Positions 27,003 through 36,577 of a stretch of 64,000 nt of DNA are shown piece after piece. The translations under genes and the position numbers were made by a program. Positions within the stretch are counted from its first letter, which is position 1; each line of letters opens with the position of its first letter. The stretch is from Actinomycetaceae bacterium (GTDB lineage Bacteria > Actinomycetota > Actinomycetes > Actinomycetales > Actinomycetaceae). The notes below the pieces were generated by a model that was not told where the DNA came from, did no database searches, and was given only the letters and a program-made list of their open reading frames with translations. The stretch is taken from positions 296,156 through 360,155 of the forward strand of contig JAUNHH010000001.1 in the NCBI GenBank assembly GCA_030524055.1, in the 5' to 3' direction.

Positions 27003-28352
27003 TCACCCCCGAGGGGCGAAAACAGTGACCTTACCTGTAGAAATATCCTTTTCATAGAGGATCCCGTGTTGATAGTACGGGATACTTTCACCATATTTAT
27101 GGGCAAAGAGTTCCTTGCCCAGTTGATCAACAAGAGCGACGCGGCGGCTTTTCTCGTCTTTCATAACATATACCGCGCCCTTTTCATCACTCATAAATTG
27201 CGGGAAATGGATTGAGTGAGCGAGGGTCGCACCTGTACTGGTGTCTCTATATACATACCCCTCTTTGGAGGTTACCTCCAGTAAAATCTGCCCCTCTGGA
27301 TCAGTGACCGATGCACTCCTTAAGATGTCAATCGAAGCCAATGGGTGGAGAAATCGTTCATCCGTCCCTGGATTAACCAGCGTATGGGGAGTGGCCACTT
27401 CACCTATTTCTTTACCCGTCCACGAATATTGTCTACCTTTTTCCTCACTCACAGCAGTATCGGTAATAACATAGCCATCGCGATACCATTCAACACTGAT
27501 CGTGCCGTCATAGTCAGCAACTAAATCTCCAGTTGACGCATTGAAAATATCGATTCGGCCGGTCTGGTCATCACGGTCATATCCGCAGCCAAGTGCACCA
27601 TCTCCAACAACACAGCGCGAATGTGCTGTTAATTTGGTTTGCCACTGGAGTTTCCCGTCTTTAATTGCAAGAAGAGTTTCCGGCAGTGTCTGCCGCCGAG
27701 TATTCTCTGTTGATTGGGTTGCCCAGTAGGTAAATCCCTGCCAGTGTCCGAAAAAGCGAACCCCATTGTTGACCACGGGAATATTTTCCGCCTTTGTGAG
27801 CGCTCCTGTTGCGAGATCGATAAATAAGAATGTGGAGGTGTCCGCAGGGGTTTCATCAATGCAATAGGCGATTCCATTGTGGACATCATGGCAGGTGAAA
27901 TTCGAATCAGTGGGAGCAAGAGTCCATTGCGTGGCGCCAGTTTTCACATTGTAGGCAGTCAGTATTCTCTTTGGGCTTCCGTCCTTAGCAGAAGCAAAGA
28001 CAATCAGTGACTTATCGCGGGATACTCCAATGTAGTCACCTGAGGTTGTCCACGAGGACACTCCAGCTGCATAGCCTGGGTGCAGCCACAGGTCAGTGGG
28101 GAGTTCGTATTTCCCTTCTCCCATCCCGGGGGTTGCCTGAGGATTTGCGGGTTCGCGTTCTACCTCGACAATAGGTGTTGGGGAGTGCGCCTGGATAAGT
28201 TCCTCCCCGATGGAGAGAAGTAGCCTCACAGGCGGCGCAGCAATAGCAGCAATCAGAAGAAGCTTAAAAAGTGGTGACACGGACCCGAAGCGCACACTGG
28301 CAGGCTGGTGGTTATCGCTCTCGGCAAGGGTTGTCCTTCTGTCATAGGGCAC
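27003..28352 (-). CDS. Propeller array member 5
   Basis: 449 aa, the shortest intact transmembrane member. The membrane segment is FKLLLIAAIAAPPVRLLLSIG, about 28 residues in. The outside part has GMGEGKYELPTDLWLHPGYAAG, YIGVSRDKSLIVF, Cys pairs CHDVHNGIAYC and CVVGDGALGC, FNASTGDLVADYDG and the end VTVFAPRG. It belongs to the main subgroup with members 6 and 8-12. Function is unknown. Confidence 0.75.
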   Translation of the reverse strand: MPYDRRTTLAESDNHQPASVRFGSVSPLFKLLLIAAIAAPPVRLLLSIGEELIQAHSPTPIVEVEREPANPQATPGMGEGKYELPTDLWLHPGYAAGVSSWTTSGDYIGVSRDKSLIVFASAKDGSPKRILTAYNVKTGATQWTLAPTDSNFTCHDVHNGIAYCIDETPADTSTFLFIDLATGALTKAENIPVVNNGVRFFGHWQGFTYWATQSTENTRRQTLPETLLAIKDGKLQWQTKLTAHSRCVVGDGALGCGYDRDDQTGRIDIFNASTGDLVADYDGTISVEWYRDGYVITDTAVSEEKGRQYSWTGKEIGEVATPHTLVNPGTDERFLHPLASIDILRSASVTDPEGQILLEVTSKEGYVYRDTSTGATLAHSIHFPQFMSDEKGAVYVMKDEKSRRVALVDQLGKELFAHKYGESIPYYQHGILYEKDISTGKVTVFAPRG

Positions 28353-28417
28353 GCCACAATGTTAATCGGCGGCATTCCTGCTGGCATGTGGAAGGAGGGC
28401 CCGTTCGCAGAAAATTG

Positions 28418-28430
28418 ACGAGGGCGGGGC
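28418..28430 (+). repeat. Dispersed 13-mer, copy between propellers 5 and 6
   Basis: Exact copy in the 96-base spacer, about 20 bases past the member 6 stop. Confidence 0.9.
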
Positions 28431-28448
28431 ACAGTTCAGAAAGGCCGC

Positions 28449-30029
28449 TTATCCTTGCGGGGCGAAAACGGTCACTAGACTGTCCTCCTCGAGACGATAA
28501 TCGCGCACGAGAATACCCCCGTAATAATTGAGCGCATCTATTCCGTTGTCTGCCTCTGAGAAGATTTCTCGGCCATTCTCGTCAAAGAAAGCCAGTGCAC
28601 TGCGATCGCCTCCCCACAGTACATAAACTTCCCCCCATGCATCACCCGCGTAATCCTTACGCTCAGTTGCAACGGCGATAACTTTGGTGGTGGAGAAGTC
28701 GGTATATGTATACACGCCATCACTATTTTCACTAGAGACAAGCAAAGGGGCCCCACTGGGATCCACGAACCCCTGACCACCGCTTTGTCCCACAATGGGC
28801 ATTGGCATAAGAATCCCATCTCGAGTGTCTGGCTGAGCCTGAAATGGCACGTAGGATTCTAGCCTCTTTTCTTTAGCCGCCCAGGTATATTGCTTTGATT
28901 CTGTATTTTCGCCACGCTTATCGGTAATGCTAAATCCGTCTCGATACCATTCCACTGCCAAATCACCAGTAAATTCGGCAATGAACTCACCTGTTGACCC
29001 ATTAAAAATTTCAGCCCGCAGCATGTTATCGCCTTGATAGTATCCACATCCAATAGCACCGTCACCAGCAACACAATCCGCATTTGCCGCAATCTCAATG
29101 TCCCATTGCACCTTTCCATCCTTAATAGCAATGAGAGTTTCTGGTTCCTGTACCCCCTCCCCAGGAACATTGCTGGAATTCGGAACATTCCAGTATGTAT
29201 ACCCCTGCCAATGGGCAATAAACTGGGCACTATCGGCGTCGGTGCTAGCACTATTTACTCGGGTAGTATTCCCCGTAGCAAGATCGATAGAGACAAAGTC
29301 CAGACCTTCCGTTTCTTGGGTGGCGTCAGTACAGTAGGCAATCCCATTCCACATTGCATTGCAGTTGACAGCTTCTGAAATAGCCCACTTTTCTTTCCCT
29401 GTTTTCACGTCATAGCCGGTGATTTTATCCTTATTCTCCCCACGCACATCTTCGCCAAAGACAATGGTGGTTTTATCCCGAGAGACACCGAGAACAGTCC
29501 CCGAGGCGCTCCATGTAGTCACTCCGCCCGCATATCCTGGGTGCAACCATGGATCAGCGGGAACCTCGTATCTCCCCTCCCCTATTCCGTCAGTTGCATC
29601 TGGTTTGACAGGGCCGCGTTCTGGCTCGATATATTCAGGGCCTTTCTGTTCTGACTCAAGATTTTCAGGGTCCGTGCGTCCCAGGTCAGGCAGTTCAGGT
29701 ACGCTCCATTGAATACCGCCGAGGGTACTCAAGCCCTGTACGGCAAAGAAAATAGCCACCACGAACACTGCAATAGCAACGGTAAAGAAGGTAATAATCG
29801 CGGGTGCTTCATTGCGACGAGAACGCGAAGGCACAGAGGTCGCTGCACCTTTACCAGCATCGTTTCCCACAGGTTTGAGCACACTGTCAGCGTTTTCAGC
29901 GCCAGCGACGTCACCCGATGCGGCCCCGCCCTCGTTCATGGGAATTTCAATGGGTGTGGGCGATTCCGATACCCCAGGCAATGGTGGCTGCGAGGTGTCA
30001 TCGGCAGGTGACTTGTGCTGATCGCTCAT
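28449..30029 (-). CDS. Propeller array member 6
   Basis: 526 aa with AGGAGG before its ATG. A disordered tail of about 75 residues includes NEGGAAS, encoded by a 13-mer copy. The membrane segment is TFFTVAIAVFVVAIFFAVQG. Outside are DPWLHPGYAGGVTTW, VLGVSRDKTTIVF, GYDVKTGKEKW, Cys pairs CNAMWNGIAYC and CVAGDGAIGC, WQGYTYW, FNGSTGEFIAEFTGD and the end VTVFAPQG. Function is unknown. Confidence 0.77.
   Translation of the reverse strand: MSDQHKSPADDTSQPPLPGVSESPTPIEIPMNEGGAASGDVAGAENADSVLKPVGNDAGKGAATSVPSRSRRNEAPAIITFFTVAIAVFVVAIFFAVQGLSTLGGIQWSVPELPDLGRTDPENLESEQKGPEYIEPERGPVKPDATDGIGEGRYEVPADPWLHPGYAGGVTTWSASGTVLGVSRDKTTIVFGEDVRGENKDKITGYDVKTGKEKWAISEAVNCNAMWNGIAYCTDATQETEGLDFVSIDLATGNTTRVNSASTDADSAQFIAHWQGYTYWNVPNSSNVPGEGVQEPETLIAIKDGKVQWDIEIAANADCVAGDGAIGCGYYQGDNMLRAEIFNGSTGEFIAEFTGDLAVEWYRDGFSITDKRGENTESKQYTWAAKEKRLESYVPFQAQPDTRDGILMPMPIVGQSGGQGFVDPSGAPLLVSSENSDGVYTYTDFSTTKVIAVATERKDYAGDAWGEVYVLWGGDRSALAFFDENGREIFSEADNGIDALNYYGGILVRDYRLEEDSLVTVFAPQG
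29923..29935 (-). repeat. Dispersed 13-mer, copy inside propeller 6
   Basis: Exact copy on the coding strand, read NEGGA in the cytoplasmic tail. It shares nine further flanking bases (TTCCCATGA before the motif) with the copy at 60708-60720. Confidence 0.9.
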
Positions 30030-30102
30030 GATGGGACTGTCCTCCTGTAGTGCAGGGCAAAGACAATCCTAATCCTTCATACTGCCGAGCTAAGCTACGA
30101 CA

Positions 30103-31554
30103 TTATTTCCCTTTCGGCGCATAGACAGTAATTTCAGCGTGCACACCTTCTCCTTCTGCTATGGAGTAGATAATCCCATCGGGGTAATAGGCGAGAGCAT
30201 TTTCAGTGTACGCACGACGGAAAATTTCTTTCCCATCCTCACCATAGAGAATCGTCGCCTTGACTCTCTCATCCTCAAGCAAATAGAGCGACCCCTTTTC
30301 ATTTGCGACGATATCCAACGACATTCTTTTCTCACCAATAGTAGTTTCCGTAGAAATATCCACTAGATACATTTGCTTTCTGGAAACTTCTTTCTCTTCG
30401 CGGACAAGAGGCTCTCCTGCACTATTAACTGCCCGGACACCCTGAAGCTGATCCACGGAACTTAATGGCGGCAGAACGTTATTCTGCTTCAGCGTCCATA
30501 CATTTAGACGCGCCACTTCGAAGGGTAGGTCGCCTATTTTTTCACCCCTCCAGGAGTATTTATGACTGCCTCCCTCCGGAGTTTGAATAGCTAACCCATC
30601 GCGGAAGAGCTGATATGCTGCTAAACCCTCAAATTGGGACACTTTCCTACCGCTGACGGTAGAGAAAACCTCAAGCGAAGGCCTATTCACATCACCCTTA
30701 GTTTCACAGACAACAACACCATCAGCTGCCCGACATTCTGATCCCTCAACAATAGGCGAGCGCCATTGAATTACTCCCTCTTTTATGGAGATAAGGTCGG
30801 AAATAGAATCCCCATCAAGACCAGGGAAAGTCACAGTCCATAGAGTTTGCCCGCTCTGCGCGGCGACAAATTCTGGGGAGCGAGAATACGGGATATTGAT
30901 TTCACCAAGAGCACTCACCTTTCCGCTTCCAAAATCAATAGCATCTAGGCTAAAACGATCCTCATCATTCTCCTGAGCACAATAAGCAACACCATTAAAG
31001 GAGGGAGAACACTCCTCAGCCGAGTCCCCATAATTCAGACGCCATTTCTCTTTACCCGTCCGAATATCACGGCCAACCACATAGGAAGTTGTCACGCTCC
31101 CGCCAGACTCATCGAAAACTATCACCGATTTATCGGCAGAAACCCCCATATATCTGCCCGTCACTTTCCACTCGCTGACTCCTTGCGCGTACCCGTCGTG
31201 GAGCCAGGGAGAAGGGCTCTCATAGGCGCCGCTCATTAGTTCATCTTTGGCGCTTTCATCAACAGGGAGCGGCGCGTCAGGGCGCGACTGCAGGTACTCC
31301 TCAAGTTCCTCATCCCATGGGGTGTCATGCTCATCATCCCAAGAGCTATCTTCTTCAGTCGCAGTCGAGACTGGGTGCGGGTTCCTCAGCATATACAGTT
31401 GCCCCCGGAAGGCAATCATCATGCACAGAATCACGATACCTACTATTGCAATGATCCCGAGCGAGACTCCCTGCTCGAAACTGTTAGCGGGGAGTTCAGC
31501 ATTGTCCTGAGATGGCGATTGCTTGTCTGTCTGTGGAGTATCTGCCGCGTTCAT
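30103..31554 (-). CDS. Propeller array member 7
   Basis: 483 aa. A short tail precedes the membrane segment VSLGIIAIVGIVILCMMIAF. An acidic linker (about 30 residues, Asp/Glu-rich) is unique to this member. Outside are LMSGAYESPSPWLHDGYAQG, MGVSADKSVIVF, Cys pairs CSPSFNGVAYC and CRAADGVVVC, and the end ITVYAPKGK. It pairs with member 4. Function is unknown. Confidence 0.75.
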   Translation of the reverse strand: MNAADTPQTDKQSPSQDNAELPANSFEQGVSLGIIAIVGIVILCMMIAFRGQLYMLRNPHPVSTATEEDSSWDDEHDTPWDEELEEYLQSRPDAPLPVDESAKDELMSGAYESPSPWLHDGYAQGVSEWKVTGRYMGVSADKSVIVFDESGGSVTTSYVVGRDIRTGKEKWRLNYGDSAEECSPSFNGVAYCAQENDEDRFSLDAIDFGSGKVSALGEINIPYSRSPEFVAAQSGQTLWTVTFPGLDGDSISDLISIKEGVIQWRSPIVEGSECRAADGVVVCETKGDVNRPSLEVFSTVSGRKVSQFEGLAAYQLFRDGLAIQTPEGGSHKYSWRGEKIGDLPFEVARLNVWTLKQNNVLPPLSSVDQLQGVRAVNSAGEPLVREEKEVSRKQMYLVDISTETTIGEKRMSLDIVANEKGSLYLLEDERVKATILYGEDGKEIFRRAYTENALAYYPDGIIYSIAEGEGVHAEITVYAPKGK

Positions 31555-31625
31555 GGCGCCCCTTTGCGAATGGGATGGGTGTGTGGCTCACTGTAGTTCG
31601 CTTGGGGGATTTCCGCAGGACATTG

Positions 31626-31638
31626 ACGAGGGCGGGGC
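31626..31638 (+). repeat. Dispersed 13-mer, copy between propellers 7 and 8
   Basis: Exact copy in the 101-base spacer, about 20 bases past the member 8 stop. This is nearly the same placement as the copy after member 6. Confidence 0.9.
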
Positions 31639-31655
31639 CCTAGTCAAACGTCACC

Positions 31656-33176
31656 TTACCCTTGGGGCGCATAAACGGTCACCGAACTATCCACATTCTG
31701 CCGGATGACAATCCCATGGTCAGCCCTGACCAGATCATCTGCCCCACGATCATCTGAGAAGATTTCTGTCCCATTCTCATCGACAATAAAGAAGGCGTGA
31801 GACTCAAAACCGTCCAGGAAGTAAACCGTGCCTTTTTCCTCGCCGATGAAGACCGAGATAGAATCTTTAGCGCGAATGAATTTCTGAGTAGACAAATCCT
31901 TATAGGCATCGGCACCATTGTCACGACTAAGTTCTACCAAGGACTGGCCGGCAGGATCAACAAAACGCCAGTTCTCTCCCACTTCTTCTACCGAAGATAT
32001 CGGCAGAAGGTTGCCTCGAAAATCTTCCGGATGCGTGAAAGTTATTCCTTTAGAGACCGAGCCCATATCTTTAGCTGCCCATGAATATTGTCGATATGTT
32101 GTTGGCGTAGATCCACGATCGGCAATAATAAAACCATCTCGATAGCCTCTCATTATCACTTCGCCAGTAAACTCAGCAACCAATTCTCCCGTTGTGCCAT
32201 TGATGATTTCTGCTCGACTTTCGACGCCACCAAAGCCATTGCTGCACCCAAGAGCCCCGTCACCGATAGTGCAATTCATATTTGCCATAATCTCGGTCTT
32301 CCACTGCACTTTCTCATCTTTGAGGGAAATAAGAGTATGGGGAGGCAACGGATCTCCTTCAGACACGCGCTCCGTGGAGGGGACATTCCAATAGGTATAG
32401 CCTTGCCAATAGCCAATAAGCAGTGGAGCTCGGCCCTCTATCCCAGTGTTTTCACCCTGTGTCACCTTACCCGTTGCCAGATCAATAACGATAAATGTCA
32501 GCCTCTTGTTACTATCGACATTACTGCAATAGGAAATGCCATTCCATACAGCGTGACATGACATGAAGAAAGAACTTTCTACCTGAGTGCGCCATTTTTC
32601 CGTACCAGTCTTCACATCACGGCCCGTAATGTCACCTGTTTCCTCGTCATAAAAAGCAATGATCGATTTATCACGCGAGACGCCAATATATTCTCCCGTT
32701 GCCTTCCATGTAGACACCCCTGCGGCGTAGCCCGAATGCAGCCACAGGTCAGTGGGAACCTCAAATTTCCCCTCCCCCATCCCCTGCGTCGCATTAGGAT
32801 TTACAGGCCCCCGTTCAGGTTCACGGTATTCATACTTCCGAGAAGGCTCGTCGGAGGGTCCTGACATTGGTGTTGAGGCAGACAGATCAGGAACACTCCA
32901 CTGCACCTCACCCAGAGAACCCACTACTTGAGTCACAAAGAAAATAGCGACCGCAACGGCGGCAACTCCAATAGTGAGGAAAGTGATCAGCAACGGGGTT
33001 TCGTTGCGGGCTACAGCCTGGTCGGACGCGTGTACACGAGGCGGGGAGTAGGAAGCACTCGGCACGGTGGGACTATCAACAGCTTCATCACGTGACATAT
33101 GCGCGGGGGCAGCCTCACCCTCGGAAATTGGTGCGCCCTCAGTGTCGCGCCGATACGGATTGCGCTGCTCACTCAT
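31656..33176 (-). CDS. Propeller array member 8
   Basis: 506 aa, with AGGAGAGGG before the ATG. The tail MSEQRNPYRRDTEGAPISEGE is shared almost letter for letter with member 9, as are the PSASYSPPRVHAS and NETPLLIT words before the membrane segment (TFLTIGVAAVAVAIFFVTQV). Outside are DLWLHSGYAAGVSTW, YIGVSRDKSIIAF, Cys pairs CHAVWNGISYC and CTIGDGALGC, INGTTGELVAEFTGE and the end VTVYAPQG. This copy and member 9 are a recent duplication. Function is unknown. Confidence 0.77.
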   Translation of the reverse strand: MSEQRNPYRRDTEGAPISEGEAAPAHMSRDEAVDSPTVPSASYSPPRVHASDQAVARNETPLLITFLTIGVAAVAVAIFFVTQVVGSLGEVQWSVPDLSASTPMSGPSDEPSRKYEYREPERGPVNPNATQGMGEGKFEVPTDLWLHSGYAAGVSTWKATGEYIGVSRDKSIIAFYDEETGDITGRDVKTGTEKWRTQVESSFFMSCHAVWNGISYCSNVDSNKRLTFIVIDLATGKVTQGENTGIEGRAPLLIGYWQGYTYWNVPSTERVSEGDPLPPHTLISLKDEKVQWKTEIMANMNCTIGDGALGCSNGFGGVESRAEIINGTTGELVAEFTGEVIMRGYRDGFIIADRGSTPTTYRQYSWAAKDMGSVSKGITFTHPEDFRGNLLPISSVEEVGENWRFVDPAGQSLVELSRDNGADAYKDLSTQKFIRAKDSISVFIGEEKGTVYFLDGFESHAFFIVDENGTEIFSDDRGADDLVRADHGIVIRQNVDSSVTVYAPQG

Positions 33177-33259
33177 AGCAGACCACCCTCTCCTATCATG
33201 CCAGACTAGACCACTTTAGCCCCTCAACTCTCAGATAGCAGCAGCTATGAGAGCCAGCC

Positions 33260-34756
33260 CTACCCTTGAGGCGCATAAACGGTCACTGATTCCACTGAAT
33301 GGTGAACAAGAATCCCATGGTGAGCACCTAAGGATTCTTTCTGCCCATATTCTTCGAAGAAGATCTCTTTTCCATTCTCGTCGATGAAACGGAAGGCCCC
33401 CAAGGCACGGTCAATGAGCAAATAAACCGTACCTTTTTCATCACCACTGACTTCTACACGATTATTTTTCGTCGCAATGACCTGATTAGTGGACAGATCC
33501 TTATACACATGACCAGCGGTAGCGTAGGTGGACTCCACCAATGAATCTCCCTGTGGATTGACAAAAACCGGATTTCGCACTCGGTCTCGTGCAGGTGTGA
33601 TTGACACAAGAAGTTCCTGGTCTTGGTAAGGCAGATGAGGAAAGGGTACTGCCGAAGGTTCTTCCTTCCTTTCACCTGTCCACGAGTAATAGCGTGTTTC
33701 TCTCTCTTCGGACCCCCAATCCACGATAGTAAATCCATCTCGATACCAGTCCACACTAGGAACGTCAGCCACCTCAGCGACAAATTCCCCTGTTGACGCG
33801 TTAAACAGTTCCACCTTTTTATGTGACTGATCGTGACAGCCAATTCCCCCATCCCCAACAATGCACTCCGTATCCGGCGCAATATCCACTTCCTATTGCA
33901 GCATCTGATCCTTAATGGCAATTAGACCATCTGGCTGCCATGGCCCCACTTGAGATGAGCGTGAATCGAATTCAAGCGTCCAGTATGAGTAGCCCTGCCA
34001 ATGGCCAATAAAGTGGGAACGAAATCCCTCCTTATCGATATTTCCTGGCTGCGTCAGTTCACCGGTTGCCAGATCAATAGAAGCAAAGATCGCTTTGGTC
34101 GCATCATAGTTACTGCTGCAATAGGCAATACCATTCCACACATCTAAGCAGGATAAATCCGCTGCCCCTTTGAAGGATTTTCGCCATTTCTCTGTACCGG
34201 TCTTCACATCGTAGCCAACAAACTCTGTCCCATTACTGAGTTTGTCGAGGACAATGGTCGATTTGTCCTGCGAAACCCCCACATAGCTGCCAGATGCAGT
34301 CCACTCAGTTACTCCCGCCTTGTAACCTGGATGCAGCCACGCATCGGTGGGCACCTCGTATGTCCCTTCCCCCATTCCCTGCGTTGCATTAGGGTTTGGC
34401 GCGCCCCTTTCAGGTTCTGAGGTGGGAGGTTTTGGCAAACTCCATTCCACCGTACTGAGGTTTCCTAATGCCTGACTCACAAAGAAAAGCACAACTGCAA
34501 TGGCAGCTATTCCAATAGTGAAGACGGTGATCAACAATGGGGTTTCATTACGGACTACAGGCTGGCCGGACGCATGTACACGGGGCGGGGAGTAGGAAGC
34601 ACTCGGCGCGGTGCGGGCGTCGGCGGATTCACCATCTGCAACAACAGCATGTGCTGGCAGCGAGTCTTCACTTACCCTCTGTGACGAGGCAATCTCGCCC
34701 TCGGAAATTGGTGCGCCCTCAGTGTCGCGCCGATACGGATTGCGCTGCTCATTCAT
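33260..34756 (-). pseudogene. Propeller array member 9, interrupted by one in-frame amber codon
   Basis: A 498-codon frame from ATG 34756 is intact except for TAG at codon 288 (33893-33895). The same frame then continues without any shift to VTVYAPQG. The paralogues have tryptophan at this place (member 10 reads QQWEIDIAADTAC; here it is LQ-stop-EVDIAPDTEC). So TGG to TAG is the likely change. Both halves keep the family marks: DAWLHPGYKAGVTEW, CLDVWNGIAYC, CIVGDGGIGC. The truncated product would lose about two fifths of the propeller. The lack of other damage suggests a recent event, or possible suppression, readthrough or sequencing error. Confidence 0.85.
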
Positions 34757-34838
34757 AGCAGACCCCCTCTCCTGTCCTGCCAGACTGAACCACCTTAGCC
34801 CCTCAACTCCCAGGCAGCAGCAGTTATTGGGACCAGCC

Positions 34839-36500
34839 TTACCCTTGGGGCGCATAAACGGTCACCGAACCTCTTGAGTGCTCCTGGATAAGAATCCCAT
34901 GTTCAGCGGCGATAAAGTCGTCCTCCCCATAGGTTCTCGAAAGGACCTCTTTCCCATTCTCATCAACGAAGCGAAAGACCTTCGCTTCACGATCAATAAA
35001 CAGATAAACCGTGCCTTTTACATCGCCATTCAGACCCAAAGAATCACCTTCAGGGGCAACGACGTGTTGAGTAGATGAATCCTGAAATGCCTTGCCCGCA
35101 TCAGTACTGGTGGAGTCAAGTAAAGAATTCCCCTGCGGATCAACAAAATCCGGAATTGCCATTCTGTCTTCAACAACCGAGATTGGCACAAGAAGTTCCT
35201 GGTACGGCAGATTGGGAGGGAATCCTGAGGAAAAGACTCCCTGATCTTGACCTAACCACGAATAACGCTGAATTTTTGTCTTGTCATATCCTGCACCTGC
35301 CACCATAAATCCATCCCGATACCAGTCCACGGCAGGAACGTCAGTTACCTCAGCAACGAATTCCCCTGTTGTTACGTTAAAGAGTCCTACCCGTCCGTGT
35401 GGTTGATGATGGCAGCCAAGAGCTCCATCCCCAACAGTGCACGCTGTATCTGCTGCAATATCAATCTCCCACTGCTGCTTCTGGTCCTTCAAGGCAATAA
35501 GTCTGTCTAGCTCTCGTGGCCGCTCCTGAGAGTGAGTCGCTCGGGACTCAAACGTCCAGTAGGTGTAGCCTTGCCAATAGCCAACAAAGTCGGCGCGATA
35601 CCCCTCCTTATTGACCTTTCCTATTGGCGTTATGTCACCGGTTGCCAAGTCAATAGAAGCAAAGGTCTGTTCTGTAGCAGGCTCACTACTGCTGCAATAT
35701 GCAATGCCATTCCACACATCTTCACAAGACATATGCGCTGCCTCTCCAGTGGAGTTACGCCATTTCTCTGCACCGGTTTTCACGTCATAGCCCACAAGGA
35801 CCCTCTCATTACTGAGATCAGAGAAGACAATGGTCGATTTATCTCGTGAGACCCCAATATATTCGCCAGCGGCACTCCACGTAGACACCCCACTCTTGTA
35901 GCCAGGATGCAGCCACGCATCGGTGGGCACCTCATATGTTCCTCGCCCCATTCCCTGCGTTGCATTGGGGTTTGCCGCTTCCCTTTCGGGTTTACGGTAT
36001 TCATTATCCTGGGCATTATTATTCGGCTTATTAGGCGAATCCCACTCCGCCGCGCCTAGGGTTCCTAAAGCTTGACTCGCAAAGAAAAGTGCGACCGCAA
36101 CAGCAGCAATTCCAATAGCGAAGACGGTGATAGTCGATGGGGTTTCGCTTCGGCGCGACGCTGCAGAGGGCGCACCACTTGCCTCAGATGTTGACACAGC
36201 AGTTGACGAGGGCGGGGATTCCTCTTCTGCCGCGCCATCGACATCGGCGCGGGTAGGTGTCTCACCGCTGCGCGCAGGACTTTCCTCATCCTCAAGCTGA
36301 TTGGGAGCAGCAGCAAGTGACAGTGCGTCAACAACACCTTCTTCTGGCGCGGCCCCGCCCTCGTGAATTGATATTTCCTCACTGACAGGAAGATCCCCGC
36401 TGGGGGCAGACTCGTCGGACCAGGATGAGGCCGGTGTCCACTGGTGCGGTGTCCAGGAACTGTCAATGTTGGGACGATACGGCTTGTACTGATCGCTCAC
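34839..36500 (-). CDS. Propeller array member 10
   Basis: 553 aa from GTG 36500, preceded by AGGAGGG. The tail of about 125 residues begins like member 12 (MSDQ.KPYRP, then SW.P..WTP.SS) and includes HEGGAAP from a 13-mer copy. The membrane segment and propeller (ITVFAIGIAAVAVALFFASQAL, DAWLHPGYKSGVSTW, CEDVWNGIAYC, CTVGDGALGC) resemble member 9. The gene therefore looks like a mosaic of two neighbours. It ends VTVYAPQG. Function is unknown. Confidence 0.77.
   Translation of the reverse strand: MSDQYKPYRPNIDSSWTPHQWTPASSWSDESAPSGDLPVSEEISIHEGGAAPEEGVVDALSLAAAPNQLEDEESPARSGETPTRADVDGAAEEESPPSSTAVSTSEASGAPSAASRRSETPSTITVFAIGIAAVAVALFFASQALGTLGAAEWDSPNKPNNNAQDNEYRKPEREAANPNATQGMGRGTYEVPTDAWLHPGYKSGVSTWSAAGEYIGVSRDKSTIVFSDLSNERVLVGYDVKTGAEKWRNSTGEAAHMSCEDVWNGIAYCSSSEPATEQTFASIDLATGDITPIGKVNKEGYRADFVGYWQGYTYWTFESRATHSQERPRELDRLIALKDQKQQWEIDIAADTACTVGDGALGCHHQPHGRVGLFNVTTGEFVAEVTDVPAVDWYRDGFMVAGAGYDKTKIQRYSWLGQDQGVFSSGFPPNLPYQELLVPISVVEDRMAIPDFVDPQGNSLLDSTSTDAGKAFQDSSTQHVVAPEGDSLGLNGDVKGTVYLFIDREAKVFRFVDENGKEVLSRTYGEDDFIAAEHGILIQEHSRGSVTVYAPQG
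36352..36364 (-). repeat. Dispersed 13-mer, copy inside propeller 10
   Basis: Exact copy on the coding strand, read HEGGA in the cytoplasmic tail. A one-mismatch copy in the opposite orientation lies at 36206-36218 in the same tail. Confidence 0.9.
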
Positions 36501-36577
36501 GGGGGCAGCCCTCCTGTCATGACAGACAGGTCCACCCTAAACTTTCCTCCCAAAACTAGCAGCGGATAGCGAACCCT

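Noticed and set aside
33260-34756. Two separate genes at 33260-33889 and 33893-34756
   Set aside because: Both lie in the same frame with only one TAG between them, and together they align end to end with the paralogues.
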